A DNA stretch of 64,000 bases from Steroidobacter gossypii (GCF_016801985.1 NZ_JAEVLS010000001.1:1116001-1180000), one strand, 5' to 3'; counted from the stretch's first letter, positions 26,873 through 36,489 are shown. Numbers and translations: made by a program. The notes: a model not told the origin generated them from the letters alone.

Positions 26873-28048
26873 CTACGCCCCGGCGCCCTCGGGCTCCGGC
26901 AAGAACATCTCCTGGAGATCGTTCAGGAAGCGCTGTCCGTTCGGCGTCGCGCGCCAGTGATGGGGACGATCGAGCTCGAACAGCCCCTTGCGTTGAGCTT
27001 CGGCGACGGTACGACTCACGGTTGCGAACGGCAAACCGGTGCGTGATTCGAACTCGTGCTCGTCGAAGCCGTCGATGAGCCGCAAGCTGTTCAGCATGAA
27101 CTCGAACGGCACGTCCGCCGCGGGCACCACCCGTCGCTCACTCACTCGCAGATCTGCGGCACGGGACATGTACTCGCGAGGTTGCTTCACGCGCGTCGTT
27201 CGCACGATGACCTCGCCTTCGTCGAGTCGACTCAGCTTGCCGTGCGCACCCGCGCCGATGCCGATGTAATCGCCGAACTCCCAATAATTGAGATTGTGGC
27301 GACTGCGCCGGCCCGGCCGCGCGTAAGCCGAGACTTCGTATTGCTCGTAGCCGCGCGCGGCGAGCACTTCCTGACACTCGATCTGCATCTGCCAGCAGTC
27401 GTCCGGATCCGGTAGCGGCGGAGGGCGGTGATAGAACACGGTTCCTGGCTCCAGAGTGAGCTGGTATTGCGAGATGTGCGCCGGCTGAAGGGAGAGGGCC
27501 GCCTCCAGATCGAGCAGCGCCTGTGCGACGTTCTGCGCAGGCAGGCCGTACATGAGATCCAGGTTGAAATTGTCGAGGCCCGCCTGCCGCAACTCCTCCA
27601 CGGCGCGCTCGATGTCGCGAGCGCCGTGGATGCGGCCGAGCAAACGCAGCTGCTCTTCGTTGAAGGTCTGCGCGCCGAGCGACACGCGATTGATGCCGGC
27701 GTCGCGATAGCCCGCGAAGCGGCCGTGCTCGATGGTGCCGGGATTCGCCTCCAGCGTGATCTCGATGCCAGAGTCGAAGGGAATCTGCCGGCGCACCGCC
27801 TCGAGCAATCGACCGATCTGTTCGGGAGCGAACAAGCTCGGCGTGCCGCCGCCGAAGAAGATCGAAGTAAGCTCGCGACCTTGCACCGCCGACAGATCGT
27901 TTTGCAGATCCTCGAGCAGCGCATCGATGTACTGAGCCTGTGGAACGAGCTCGGGCGCGGCGTGCGAGTTGAAGTCGCAGTATGGGCACTTGCGCACGCA
28001 CCAAGGCATGTGCACGTACAACGACAACGGCGGCAAAGTCATGGACAT
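26873..28048 (-). CDS. hemW: Radical SAM family haem chaperone HemW
   Basis: 391 residues from the ATG at 28048, which has GGAG six bases upstream. A start at 28069 would add residues MPDPEFY that are encoded by the dispersed repeat. Radical SAM cluster CVRKCPYCDF (Cys-x3-Cys-x2-Cys) near residue 20, 'SIFFGGGTPSL', 'EITLEANPGTIE', 'GINRVSLGAQTF' and the C-terminal HemN domain ('GDYIGIGAGAHG') are all present. HemW carries haem to membrane enzymes and lacks the coproporphyrinogen oxidase activity of HemN. It starts a minus-strand run with rdgB and rph upstream. Confidence 0.93.
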   Translation of the reverse strand: MSMTLPPLSLYVHMPWCVRKCPYCDFNSHAAPELVPQAQYIDALLEDLQNDLSAVQGRELTSIFFGGGTPSLFAPEQIGRLLEAVRRQIPFDSGIEITLEANPGTIEHGRFAGYRDAGINRVSLGAQTFNEEQLRLLGRIHGARDIERAVEELRQAGLDNFNLDLMYGLPAQNVAQALLDLEAALSLQPAHISQYQLTLEPGTVFYHRPPPLPDPDDCWQMQIECQEVLAARGYEQYEVSAYARPGRRSRHNLNYWEFGDYIGIGAGAHGKLSRLDEGEVIVRTTRVKQPREYMSRAADLRVSERRVVPAADVPFEFMLNSLRLIDGFDEHEFESRTGLPFATVSRTVAEAQRKGLFELDRPHHWRATPNGQRFLNDLQEMFLPEPEGAGA

Positions 28049-28054
28049 ATAAAA

Positions 28055-28166
28055 CTCCGGATCGGGCATCCTGCCACGACCGTCGTGCGAGTCGGCAAAA
28101 GGCGCGGCCTTTGCCTATCGCCGCCACCTGCGGCGGCGGGGTACGTCCATGTACCCGGGTGGCGGC
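28055..28166 (-). repeat. Dispersed ~100-bp intergenic repeat, copy C
   Basis: Reverse complement of copy A at 3285-3388: it starts at 28166 with GCCACCCGGGTACATGGA, has the GCCGC core and ends with GGCAGGATGCCCGATCC at its left end. It fills the gap between the rdgB stop and the hemW start and creates a false upstream ATG for hemW. Confidence 0.78.
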
Positions 28167-28766
28167 TCAACTGCGATACGACTCGCGTAACTGTGCGACC
28201 AGCCCGCGCAGCGCTTTGCCGCGATGGCTCAGAAGATTCTTTTCGGCGGCCGGCAGCTCCGCCACAGTCACCGCACGATCGGCCAGCTCGAAGATCGGGT
28301 CATAGCCGAAGCCGCCCGTGCCGCGAGGCGCGGTAGTGATGCGACCTTCCCAACTCGCCTGACAGATAAGCGGTGACGGATCGTGCGAGGAGCGCATGAA
28401 CGCCAGCGCGCATTGATAGCGCGCGGTGCGCTCTGCAGGCGATTTGCCGTCGAGCGCCCCCAGCAACTTGCGCAGGTTGTCCTCGTCGCTCGCGCCTTCG
28501 CCGGCGTAGCGCGCCGAATAAATGCCGGGAGCGCCGTCGAGCGCGTCCACCTCCAGACCGGAATCGTCGGCGATCGCCGGCAGACCCGAAGCTGCGGCCG
28601 CATGTCGCGCCTTCAAGATGGCGTTCTCGACGAAACTCAGGCCGGTCTCTTCGACACTCACCGTAGTGAACTGCGACTGCGGCAGCACTTCGAACGCCGG
28701 CGCTGGCAGCAGCTCGCGCAGCTCCTTCAGTTTTCCGGCGTTGCCGGTGGCAATTACCAAACGCAT
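28167..28766 (-). CDS. rdgB: XTP/dITP pyrophosphatase (non-canonical purine NTPase)
   Basis: 199 residues. Ham1/RdgB signature: 'LVIATGNAGKLKELRELL' at the start, 'FVENAILKARHAAAASGLPAIADDSGLEVDALDGAPGIYSARYAG' in the centre, and 'GFGYDPIF' plus 'LSHRGKALRGL' near the end. It hydrolyses dITP, XTP and ITP to monophosphates, keeping them out of DNA and RNA. It lies 14 bp downstream of rph, a widespread pairing. Confidence 0.96.
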   Translation of the reverse strand: MRLVIATGNAGKLKELRELLPAPAFEVLPQSQFTTVSVEETGLSFVENAILKARHAAAASGLPAIADDSGLEVDALDGAPGIYSARYAGEGASDEDNLRKLLGALDGKSPAERTARYQCALAFMRSSHDPSPLICQASWEGRITTAPRGTGGFGYDPIFELADRAVTVAELPAAEKNLLSHRGKALRGLVAQLRESYRS

Positions 28767-28780
28767 GGCCAGCCGCCTGG

Positions 28781-29506
28781 TCAGTCCGCGCTCAGGGCTT
28801 CGAGCTGGCGCGCGAGCAACTGGCCACAGCCGTTCGCGGCGAGATTCAACAGCTCGTCGAGCTCGTCGCGCCGGAACGCATGACCCTCGGCGGTGCCCTG
28901 CACTTCGATGAAGCCGCCGCCGTTGTTCATGACGATATTCATATCGGTTTCGGCCTCCGAGTCTTCGGCGTAGTCGAGATCCAGCACCGGGATGCCCGAC
29001 CAGATGCCCACCGATACCGCGGCCACCTGGCCGTGCACGGGGCTATCACGCAGAGCGCCTTTGCGCACCAGTGCGTTCACCGCGTCCACCAGGGCCACAT
29101 AGCCGCCCGTGATCGATGCGGTGCGCGTGCCGCCGTCGGCTTGCAACACGTCGCAATCGACCGTGATCGTGCGTTCGCCCAACGCTTTTAGATCGATGAC
29201 GGCGCGCAAGGCGCGACCGATGAGACGCTGAATTTCCAGCGTGCGACCGCCTTGTTTTCCCGTCGCCGCCTCACGCTTGTTACGCGTATGAGTGGCGCGC
29301 GGAAGCATGCCGTACTCGGCGGTGACCCAACCCCGGCCGGTGTTGCGCAGGAAAGAAGGGATGGATTCTTCGACACTCGCGGTACACAGCACGCGCGTTT
29401 CGCCGAACTCGATCAGGACCGAGCCTTCGGCATGCTTGGTAAAACGACGAGTAATGCGGATCGGCCGCAGCTCGTCCGGAGCGCGGCCACTGGGCCTGGG
29501 TTTCAT
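28781..29506 (-). CDS. rph: Ribonuclease PH
   Basis: 241 residues from the ATG at 29506 ([18 protein letters not shown]), the normal RNase PH start; the frame stays open to 29545. Conserved blocks: '[28 protein letters not shown]', '[22 protein letters not shown]', '[18 protein letters not shown]', '[26 protein letters not shown]' and '[15 protein letters not shown]'. It is a phosphorolytic 3'-to-5' exonuclease that trims tRNA 3' ends. Operon with rdgB and probably hemW. Confidence 0.96.
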   Translation of the reverse strand: MKPRPSGRAPDELRPIRITRRFTKHAEGSVLIEFGETRVLCTASVEESIPSFLRNTGRGWVTAEYGMLPRATHTRNKREAATGKQGGRTLEIQRLIGRALRAVIDLKALGERTITVDCDVLQADGGTRTASITGGYVALVDAVNALVRKGALRDSPVHGQVAAVSVGIWSGIPVLDLDYAEDSEAETDMNIVMNNGGGFIEVQGTAEGHAFRRDELDELLNLAANGCGQLLARQLEALSAD

Positions 29507-29597
29507 CGGTATACCTTGAGTTGATACGACTGCAGCGTATCGCAAGTCGTCCTGGAGCGTTCGGCCAGCCGTTACGTCCCTGTACCGGTATGACGGG

Positions 29598-30395
29598 TCA
29601 ATTGCTCAGGTAGCGCATGACCGCGGCGGTCGAATTATCGCTGAAAGGCGACGACGCCTGCACGGCGCGCCGGCCCAGGGCTTCCAGCCAGGCCCGCAGC
29701 TGCTGGGTGTCGTCGCGGAAGAACTGCGCGATGTCCGAGTCGCGCAAGTTGGCCCATATGCCGTCGGTACACAACAGGATCACGTCGCCCGGCTGCAGCG
29801 CATGTCGACCGCTGATGGTCATCTCCGGGATGGCCGGATCGCCGCCCAGGCAGCACTCGACGAAGTTGCGCATGGGGTGGTTGGGCAGTTCTTCCTCGGT
29901 GATCTTGCCCTCCCGCAACAGCAGCTCGACGTGGCTGTGATCGCGGGTGCGCACCAGCATCTTGCCGTTACGGATGTGATAGATACGGCTGTCGCCGACG
30001 TGCGCCCAATACGCCGCGCCCTCCTGAACGAGGCACACGGCGATGGTCGCGCGGGGCCGCGCGTCGATGCTCTGACCATTGCCGAGGCGGGCCACTTCGT
30101 CGTGCGCGCGGCTCAACGCCAGATGCAGGAACCCGATGGGATCGAACATTGGCAAGGGCGTTTGTGAAAAGGAATCGAGCAGGCTTTTCAACGCCGTATC
30201 CGCGGCGCGACTGCCATCGGAATGACCGCCCATGCCGTCGATGACGACGAGCAACGCCGCCTTGTCGGTGGCAGCGACAGTCACACGGTCCTGGTTGTCC
30301 TCACGATCCCCGATCAGACTTAAATCTGCATGCTCGATCCGCAAGCGCGGGCTCCGGCCGGTCGGCTCTTCAGCTGTTACACTTGCCCCTTTCAA
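29598..30395 (-). CDS. PP2C-family serine/threonine phosphatase
   Basis: 265 residues. Metal-binding PP2C motifs '[15 protein letters not shown]', '[14 protein letters not shown]', '[13 protein letters not shown]' and '[17 protein letters not shown]' are clear. The final Asp-Asn pair ('[13 protein letters not shown]') is slightly changed from the usual DN-x-T. The start is a TTG at 30395; a second TTG at 30347 with GGAG upstream is an alternative, and no ATG is available. No kinase gene lies nearby, so its substrate is unknown. It is divergent from yicC. Confidence 0.85.
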   Translation of the reverse strand: MKGASVTAEEPTGRSPRLRIEHADLSLIGDREDNQDRVTVAATDKAALLVVIDGMGGHSDGSRAADTALKSLLDSFSQTPLPMFDPIGFLHLALSRAHDEVARLGNGQSIDARPRATIAVCLVQEGAAYWAHVGDSRIYHIRNGKMLVRTRDHSHVELLLREGKITEEELPNHPMRNFVECCLGGDPAIPEMTISGRHALQPGDVILLCTDGIWANLRDSDIAQFFRDDTQQLRAWLEALGRRAVQASSPFSDNSTAAVMRYLSN

Positions 30396-30411
30396 GGCGA
30401 CGCTTTATAGC
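30383..30411 (+). promoter_or_regulatory. Candidate sigma-70 promoter of yicC-gmk
   Basis: TTGCCC, 17-bp spacer, TATAGC; the -10 box lies about 60 bp upstream of the yicC ATG. It overlaps the start of the divergent phosphatase gene. Confidence 0.5.
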
Positions 30412-30470
30412 ACCGCGTCACTCACCGTGTAAGACAGCGTTTGCCTTAATCTTCTTCCAGGCACGAAATA

Positions 30471-31337
30471 ATGATCCGCAGCATGACAGGTTTCGCCCGG
30501 CGCGAGTGCCAGGGCCCATGGGGTACGCTGGTGTGCGAGGTGCGCACCGTGAACCATCGCTACCTCGAGACCTCGCTGCGCCTGCCGGACGAGCTCAAGG
30601 CGCTGGACAACGACGTGCGCCAGACCATCGCGGCCGCACTGCGCCGGGGCAAAGTGGACGCCAATCTCTACTTGAAGTCCGCCGCCGGCATACAGCGCTC
30701 GCTGGAGCTGGACTCGCAGCTGCTGGAAGAATTGATTGCGCGCGTCGATCAGGTGCGCGGCCAATTGAAGTATCCCGCCCCCGTCAGCCCAGTCGAGCTG
30801 TTGCGCTGGCCCGGCGTGGTGCGTGAGGCGGAAATCGACATCAAGCCGGTGCTCGCCGCCGCGTTGGAGCTGGTGCAGGAAGCACTGAACGAGTTGAACG
30901 AGACGCGCCTGCGCGAAGGGCAACGCATTCGCGAGTTGCTGCTCGCGCGGTGCACGACGATGCGCACGCAGGTCCAAGCCGTGCGCGCGCGCCTGCCCGA
31001 AGTCTCGCGTCGCATGCGTGATCGCATCGTCGAGCGTATTGCTCAGCTCGGCACCACGCCGGATCCCGAGCGGCTCGAACAGGAGCTGGTGCTGTACACC
31101 CACAAGATGGATGTGGACGAAGAGCTGGATCGGCTCGGCGCCCACCTGGATGAAGTGACCAGCGTGCTGAGCTCCGCCGAACCTGCCGGCCGTCGCCTCG
31201 ACTTCCTGATGCAGGAGTTGAATCGCGAAGCCAACACCTTGTCCTCGAAGTCGCAGGATAGCGAGACCACGCGCGCGGCGGTCGACATGAAAGTCGCGAT
31301 CGAGCAGATGCGCGAACAGGTACAGAACGTCGAATAG
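30471..31337 (+). CDS. yicC: YicC/YloC family endoribonuclease
   Basis: 288 residues. It begins 'MIRSMTGFARRE', has the N-terminal YicC domain ('VCEVRTVNHRYLETSLRLPDEL', 'RGKVDANLYL') and the C-terminal DUF1732 region ending 'NTLSSKSQDSETTRAAVDMKVAIEQMREQVQNVE'. YicC proteins are endoribonucleases linked to small-RNA decay in E. coli. It precedes gmk by 39 bp, a conserved order in proteobacteria. Confidence 0.95.
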   Translation: MIRSMTGFARRECQGPWGTLVCEVRTVNHRYLETSLRLPDELKALDNDVRQTIAAALRRGKVDANLYLKSAAGIQRSLELDSQLLEELIARVDQVRGQLKYPAPVSPVELLRWPGVVREAEIDIKPVLAAALELVQEALNELNETRLREGQRIRELLLARCTTMRTQVQAVRARLPEVSRRMRDRIVERIAQLGTTPDPERLEQELVLYTHKMDVDEELDRLGAHLDEVTSVLSSAEPAGRRLDFLMQELNREANTLSSKSQDSETTRAAVDMKVAIEQMREQVQNVE

Positions 31338-31376
31338 AAGTGACTGTTGACTAATGGCTACTGACTGGTCAGAGAG

Positions 31377-31997
31377 ATGACGGCCGTCCGAGGAAAGTTG
31401 TTTGTAATTGCCGCGCCGTCGGGCGCGGGCAAGACTACGTTGGTGCGTGCGTTGATGACGCGCGTGCCGTCGCTGCGGTTTTCGATCTCTTATACGACTC
31501 GCAAGCCGCGGCCGAACGAGCAGCACGGTCGCGATTATTTCTTCGTCGATCACGCCGAGTTCGAGCGCATGGTCGAGGCCGGTGAGTTTCTCGAGCATGC
31601 GCGCGTGTTCGACAATTACTACGGCACCTCGAAGCCGCAAGTCGAAGGCATGCTCCGCGGCGGCGACAATGTGCTGTTGGAAATCGATTGGCAGGGCGCG
31701 CAACAGATTCGCCGCGGCATGCCCGAATGCCAGACGATTTTCATTCTGCCGCCTTCGCGCGAAGCACTGGAACAACGCTTGCGCGGCCGTCAGACCGACA
31801 ACGACGAAGTGATCGCGCGCCGTTTGCGCGACTCGATCGCGGATATGTCACATTGGAGCGAGTTCGACTATGTCGTGGTGAACGACGATTTCGAACGCGC
31901 CACCACCGAGCTCGAGACCATTGTCGCAGGCTCCGGCGCTGCGCTCAAACGCGACCGATCCGAGCTACAAACGTTGATCCGCCGCCTGTTGGGTTGA
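31377..31997 (+). CDS. gmk: Guanylate kinase
   Basis: 206 residues. P-loop 'APSGAGKTTLVRAL', GMP-binding 'SISYTTRKPRPNEQHGRDYFFVD' and the lid segment 'RLRGRQTDNDEVIARRL' are present. It phosphorylates GMP to GDP with ATP. In many gammaproteobacteria rpoZ and spoT follow; here neither follows within the window and the next gene is a SIMPL-domain protein. Confidence 0.97.
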   Translation: MTAVRGKLFVIAAPSGAGKTTLVRALMTRVPSLRFSISYTTRKPRPNEQHGRDYFFVDHAEFERMVEAGEFLEHARVFDNYYGTSKPQVEGMLRGGDNVLLEIDWQGAQQIRRGMPECQTIFILPPSREALEQRLRGRQTDNDEVIARRLRDSIADMSHWSEFDYVVVNDDFERATTELETIVAGSGAALKRDRSELQTLIRRLLG

Positions 31998-32015
31998 GCC
32001 CACGATTATTTTTTT
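31990..32015 (+). terminator. Weak rho-independent terminator of gmk
   Basis: TGGGT / GCCCA stem overlapping the gmk stop codon, with a 3-nt loop and one G-U pair, followed by seven T at 32009-32015. The stem is short. Confidence 0.45.
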
Positions 32016-32094
32016 CTCGAGCGGCGGTGCGCTGAACTTGCCGGCGTGCCCACGGACAAAGCTTTTGACCTGCCGCGGACGAGCGGCCCGTCAT

Positions 32095-32127
32095 CGGCCA
32101 GTAAACGGCCAGTAAGTGGCTAGTAAT
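32095..32127 (+). repeat. Three tandem 11-bp repeats upstream of the SIMPL gene
   Basis: CGGCCAGTAAA, CGGCCAGTAAG and TGGCTAGTAAT lie head to tail, 14 bp before the ATG at 32142. They could be a protein-binding site or simple slippage. Confidence 0.55.
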
Positions 32128-32141
32128 CAAGGATCATTCAT

Positions 32142-32891
32142 ATGCGATTCAGAACTCTTCAGCTCAGCACCGCCGCTGCCACCACTGCGCTGTGTGCGCT
32201 GCTGGTAACCGCAAGTGCTTCCGGCGCAGAAGCCGAGCGTCCCCGCACCATCAGCGTCTCCGGTCAAGGCGAGATCCAGGCCGAGCCGGATCGCGCGCTG
32301 GTGACATTGGGCGTGGAAGCGCGCAAGCCGAAGATGGAAGAGGCGCGCGCCGAAGTTGCCAAAACGGTCGAAGCAGTACTGAAGCTCACGCGTGACATGA
32401 AGATCGAGCAGAAGTTCGTGCGCACCACGCGTGTGAACATTCAGCCCGAGTACAACTGGGACAACAACGCCCGTGAGCGCAACCTGATCGGCTACTACGT
32501 GTCGCGCCAGATCGAGATCGAGCTGCGCGATCTCGACAAGCTCGGCCAGCTGCTGGAGAAGTCGTTCGATCTGGGCGTGAACCAGGTCGGCGATCCGCGC
32601 CTGGATTCCAGCAAGCGTCGTGACCTGGAGCGTGAAGCTCTGGCGAAAGCCGTGGCCGACGCCAGGCTGAATGCCGAAGCGGTGGCCAAGGCCGCCGGCG
32701 CCCGCCTGGGTCCGCCGCGCACGATTTCGGCCAGCTCCGGCTTCGTGCCGCCGCCGATGCCGATGATGAAGACGCAGATGATGCGCGCCGAAGCGGCCTC
32801 GGATGCCGCAGGTTCGTATCAGAGCGGCCAGATGGGATTCAACGGCACCGTGCAGGTCGAGTACGATTTGATCCCGAACAGCACGCCGTAA
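32142..32891 (+). CDS. Periplasmic SIMPL domain (DUF541) protein
   Basis: 249 residues. The signal peptide (LSTAAATTALCALLVTASASGAEAE) is followed by the SIMPL domain: 'RTISVSGQGEIQAEPDRALVTLGVEA' at its start, 'VRTTRVNIQPEYNWDNNARERNLIGYYVSRQIEIEL' in the middle and 'REALAKAVADARLNAEAVAKAAGA' near its end. E. coli YggE is the best-known relative and reduces oxidative stress; the molecular function is not known. The C-terminus is Met-rich (PPPMPMMKTQMM). Confidence 0.9.
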   Translation: MRFRTLQLSTAAATTALCALLVTASASGAEAERPRTISVSGQGEIQAEPDRALVTLGVEARKPKMEEARAEVAKTVEAVLKLTRDMKIEQKFVRTTRVNIQPEYNWDNNARERNLIGYYVSRQIEIELRDLDKLGQLLEKSFDLGVNQVGDPRLDSSKRRDLEREALAKAVADARLNAEAVAKAAGARLGPPRTISASSGFVPPPMPMMKTQMMRAEAASDAAGSYQSGQMGFNGTVQVEYDLIPNSTP

Positions 32892-32919
32892 CTTCAGCCC
32901 GCTGGGAGGGCTCATTCGA

Positions 32920-34086
32920 ATGAATTGCCGCTCTCACGGAACCACGCGCAGCGCTGCTCTCGCGGCAGCGCTGCTCTTCATACAGATCGCCGTACCGGGC
33001 GCCAGCCAGGCCATCGAGGCGCCGAAGCAAGCCCCGCCGCCCGCGCCACCACCGGAAGCGCCGGCAGTGACGATCGTCCCCACCGACGAGACCCAGTTCC
33101 AGCAGGTGCTGCAGCGGGTGACCAGCTTCCGCAATCTGAAAGGCCTGAATGTCAGCGAGCAGATCATCGATCAACTCTCGCGCGGTGAAGCCGATCAGGC
33201 GGTCGCTGCACTGAGCCCGCTCGCGGCTCAAGGTAACCGGCAAGCAGACATTGCGCTCGTGCGCATTCAGCACTGGTGCAACAGTGTGTCCTCGGGGCGT
33301 AATGCGGATTGGAAATCCCAGCTCCCGCAGGTAGGCAAACAATTTCCGCCAGAACGCGCGCCGCGCGTGGCGGGAGTGCTGAAAGCCGATGCGGAATTCA
33401 AGGCGCGGGCGCGGGGCAATTGCGCCAAGGCTCGGTTCGATTTCGGCGCGATCGAATCACGCCTGCGCACCGCCGCCGATGCTGGCGACCCTGCCAGCGC
33501 CACCGAACTGGCGCCGTTCCTGCGCGATGCGGCCAAGCGCGAAGCTTTGCTCCAGGACGCGATCAGCAAGAATTACGCACCGGCCATGTATGCGGCGGCC
33601 AGCAATCTGCTGATTGCCGTTCAGCGCGGCGAAACCACCGAGAACGTCAGCAAGATTCGCGAGCTGCTCAAAAGCGCGGGCCGTTCGATTCCCAAGGCGA
33701 AAGTCGATCTCGCGAATTGCATGTCGTTGGGTTGCGATGGCCATCCCGCCGATTCGCGCACCGCTCAGGTATTCGGTCTGGACGCCGCGCGCGACGGCGA
33801 GCCGACGGCATTCCTGTCGATGGTCCGCATGCCCTGGGGCCGGCAGATTCCGCGCGCCCAGTTGCTGGCGTGGCAGTACTTCGGCAATCGGCTCAACGAA
33901 GCCGGCTGCATGGGAGATCAGTACATCGTCACGGCGTTGGGCTTCTCCCAAAGCATCCCGGCGCTGATCAAAACCGCGACTCCGCAAATGCAGGACGCGG
34001 CCATCGAGCAAGCCGATGCCTTATGGAAGGAGCATGGCGCCCGCGCGAAGCGGGAAAACGGGTGTCCCGCTACAGCGGGCGATTAG
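32920..34086 (+). CDS. Secreted protein of unknown function with helical repeats
   Basis: 388 residues. The signal peptide (ALAAALLFIQIAVPGASQAIE) is followed by a Pro/Ala linker and a helical domain. Segments such as 'EADQAVAALSPLAAQGNRQADIALVRI' and 'LRTAADAGDPASATELAPFL' look like Sel1/TPR-type helix pairs. Four or five Cys residues in the mature part may form disulfides. GGGAGG ribosome site 10 bases before the ATG. It follows the SIMPL gene by 28 bp and may be co-transcribed. Its end overlaps the convergent NfeD-like gene by 4 bp. Confidence 0.7.
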   Translation: MNCRSHGTTRSAALAAALLFIQIAVPGASQAIEAPKQAPPPAPPPEAPAVTIVPTDETQFQQVLQRVTSFRNLKGLNVSEQIIDQLSRGEADQAVAALSPLAAQGNRQADIALVRIQHWCNSVSSGRNADWKSQLPQVGKQFPPERAPRVAGVLKADAEFKARARGNCAKARFDFGAIESRLRTAADAGDPASATELAPFLRDAAKREALLQDAISKNYAPAMYAAASNLLIAVQRGETTENVSKIRELLKSAGRSIPKAKVDLANCMSLGCDGHPADSRTAQVFGLDAARDGEPTAFLSMVRMPWGRQIPRAQLLAWQYFGNRLNEAGCMGDQYIVTALGFSQSIPALIKTATPQMQDAAIEQADALWKEHGARAKRENGCPATAGD

Positions 34087-34370
34087 GCAGCGACGCGATC
34101 GACCAGCAGCACCGTCCCGTCGACGCCGGTGACGCGCGCTTTGGCGCCCGGCGGAAGGTTGGGCCCGCGGATCGGCCATTCGCGATTGCCCAGGCGAATG
34201 CGACCCGAACCGTTCTGCAGGCCCTGCTCCAGCACCACCACCTGGCCGATATGACTATGGCCGGAGCGATGGCTGGCGAGCGGGCTGTTCAATTCCCGCT
34301 GCCTCTGGACGTAGCGTCGCCAGAAGTACAGGCCGAACACGGTGCTGGCAAAAAGAACGAACCAGGTCAT
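34083..34370 (-). CDS. Small NfeD-like membrane protein
   Basis: 95 residues from the ATG at 34370; a TTG at 34400 is less likely. One N-terminal transmembrane helix (MTWFVLFASTVFGLYFW), a basic linker, then a short OB-fold typical of the NfeD C-terminal domain: 'HIGQVVVLEQGLQNGSGRIRLGNREWPIRGPNLPPGAKARVTGVDGTVLLVD'. NfeD proteins usually pair with stomatin/SPFH proteins; none lies nearby. Confidence 0.72.
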   Translation of the reverse strand: MTWFVLFASTVFGLYFWRRYVQRQRELNSPLASHRSGHSHIGQVVVLEQGLQNGSGRIRLGNREWPIRGPNLPPGAKARVTGVDGTVLLVDRVAA

Positions 34371-34493
34371 GAACGTTTCAAGGGTTGACGTTGAGATCAA
34401 GAATCGACCCGAAGCCCGCAGACTTTACGGATCGGTAGGGCCGGCCGCCACGCCCGATCCATAAGATGTGAAACATCTTCGAATTCCGGCGAA

Positions 34494-36419
34494 TCAGCCG
34501 GCGCGCTGTGAGGGAAAGCCCTGGCGGCGTTTCAGATGGACCAGCAAAAGTGAAATCGCCGCTGGCGTCACTCCCGGCACCCGCGCCGCGCGGCCCACCG
34601 TATCCGGTCGGGCTTCCTGCAGGCGCTGCCGAACTTCCATCGACAGGCCGCGAACCTGCGCATAGTCGATGTTGTCTGGCAGACGGGTATCTTCGTGGCG
34701 CCGCTGCCTTTCGATTTCGTCCTGCTGGCGATCGATATAACCGGTGTACTTGGCCTGCACTTCCACCTGCAGCTGAACCTGCTCGGCGAGGCGTTCATCC
34801 ACATCGGCGGCGCTCATCCAATCCGGCAAGCCGACCTGCTCGATGGAGGCCAGCGCTGCATACGAGACTTCCGGCCGGCGCAGCAGATCGAAGCCATGCG
34901 CCTCGCGCGTCAGCGTCGTGCCCAGCAACTCGACCGAGCGCGCTTCGGAGAGGTGATGGGGGCGAACGATTGCGCGATCCAGGCGCGCGACCTCGGCGTT
35001 GATGGCTTCACGCTTGGCATTGAAGAACGCCCAACGCTCGTCGCTGACCAGTCCCAGCTCGCGGCCCTTCTCGGTGAGGCGCAGATCGGCGTTGTCCTCT
35101 CGCAGCAGCAGCCGATATTCAGCACGGCTGGTGAACATGCGGTACGGCTCGCTAGTGCCACGAGTGATCAAGTCATCTACGAGCACGCCGATGTACGCTT
35201 CGTCGCGACGGGGCGTCCAGGCCGGACGCTCTTGCGTCAGCAACGCCGCGTTGAGACCGGCAAGCAGACCTTGCGCGGCGGCTTCTTCATAGCCCGTGGT
35301 GCCATTGATCTGTCCCGCGAAGAACAAGCCGCCGATGAACTTTGTTTCCAGGCTGTAACGCAGGTCGCGCGGATCGAAGTAGTCGTACTCGATCGCATAG
35401 CCCGGCCGCGTGATGTGCGCGTTTTCGAAACCCTTGATGGAGCGCACCAGCTCCAGCTGCACGTCGAAAGGCAGGCTGGTGGAAATGCCGTTGGGATAGA
35501 TCTCGTGCGTGGTGAGCCCTTCGGGCTCGATGAAAATCTGATGCGACGTCTTGTCGGCGAAGCGATGAATCTTGTCTTCCACCGACGGGCAGTAACGCGG
35601 CCCCACGCCTTCGATGACGCCCGTGTACATGGGCGAGCGATCGCACCCGGCGCGAATGATCTCGTGCGTGCGCTCGTTGGTCGCGGTGATGTGGCAGTTC
35701 ACCTGGCGGGGATGATCGCTACGCCGGCCCAAATATGAGAACACCGGCGCCGGCTCATCGCCCGGCTGCACGAGCAGGCCTTCGTAGTTGATGGTGCGGC
35801 CGTCGATGCGCGGCGGCGTGCCCGTCTTCAATCTGCCGACACGGAATGGCAAAGCGCGCAATCGTTCGGCCAATCGATTCGACGGCGGGTCGCCCGCGCG
35901 GCCGCCCTGATAGTTGGTCAGCCCGACGTGGATCTTTCCAGCGAGGAAGGTGCCGACGGTGAGCACGACGGCGCGCGCGCGAAACTCGATGCCGGTCTGA
36001 GTCACAACGCCGTGCACGCGCTCGGCATCGACGATCAGATCGGCCACTTCCTGTTGAAACAGCGTCAGATTCGGCTGGTTTTCCAGCATCGAGCGGATCG
36101 CCTGCTTGTAGAGCACGCGATCGGCCTGGGCTCGGGTGGCCCGCACCGCCGGGCCTTTGCTGGCGTTCAGAGTGCGAAACTGAATACCGCCGCGATCGGC
36201 CGCCTGCGCCATGGCGCCGCCCAGGGCATCGATCTCCTTGACCAGATGACCTTTGCCGATGCCGCCGATGGCGGGATTGCAGCTCATCTGCCCCAGCGTT
36301 TCGATGCTCTGGGTCAGCAACAGCGTGCGCACGCCCATCCGGGCCGAGGCCAGCGCAGCCTCGGTGCCGGCATGACCGCCGCCCACCACGATGACATCGA
36401 AATCTTGTGGAAAACGCAT
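34494..36419 (-). CDS. mnmG: tRNA uridine-5-carboxymethylaminomethyl modification enzyme MnmG (GidA)
   Basis: 641 residues. FAD-binding '[22 protein letters not shown]', '[23 protein letters not shown]', '[14 protein letters not shown]', the two GidA signatures ('GTPPRI', '[24 protein letters not shown]') and the MnmE-binding C-terminus ('[19 protein letters not shown]') are present. With MnmE it modifies the wobble uridine of several tRNAs. mnmE and rsmG are not adjacent, which differs from many gammaproteobacteria. Confidence 0.97.
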   Translation of the reverse strand: MRFPQDFDVIVVGGGHAGTEAALASARMGVRTLLLTQSIETLGQMSCNPAIGGIGKGHLVKEIDALGGAMAQAADRGGIQFRTLNASKGPAVRATRAQADRVLYKQAIRSMLENQPNLTLFQQEVADLIVDAERVHGVVTQTGIEFRARAVVLTVGTFLAGKIHVGLTNYQGGRAGDPPSNRLAERLRALPFRVGRLKTGTPPRIDGRTINYEGLLVQPGDEPAPVFSYLGRRSDHPRQVNCHITATNERTHEIIRAGCDRSPMYTGVIEGVGPRYCPSVEDKIHRFADKTSHQIFIEPEGLTTHEIYPNGISTSLPFDVQLELVRSIKGFENAHITRPGYAIEYDYFDPRDLRYSLETKFIGGLFFAGQINGTTGYEEAAAQGLLAGLNAALLTQERPAWTPRRDEAYIGVLVDDLITRGTSEPYRMFTSRAEYRLLLREDNADLRLTEKGRELGLVSDERWAFFNAKREAINAEVARLDRAIVRPHHLSEARSVELLGTTLTREAHGFDLLRRPEVSYAALASIEQVGLPDWMSAADVDERLAEQVQLQVEVQAKYTGYIDRQQDEIERQRRHEDTRLPDNIDYAQVRGLSMEVRQRLQEARPDTVGRAARVPGVTPAAISLLLVHLKRRQGFPSQRAG

Positions 36420-36489
36420 GGGAGTAGGGCTTGTATGCGCCCGGCCCGTGACAAAAGGAGCGCTAGTTTAGTGGAACCGGCCGCTTACT

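Noticed and set aside
26570-27046. Plus-strand frame of 158 codons in the rpmE-hemW gap
   Set aside because: No ribosome site, no family, and the second half is antisense to hemW; the first half covers the DnaA-box region.
31998-32141. A possible rpoZ gene after gmk
   Set aside because: The gap is only 144 bp and holds no omega-like frame.
34494-36419. mnmG as a marker of the replication origin
   Set aside because: In E. coli the origin adjoins mnmG, but here no DnaA boxes or mioC/rsmG genes lie beside it; the box cluster is 8 kb away.
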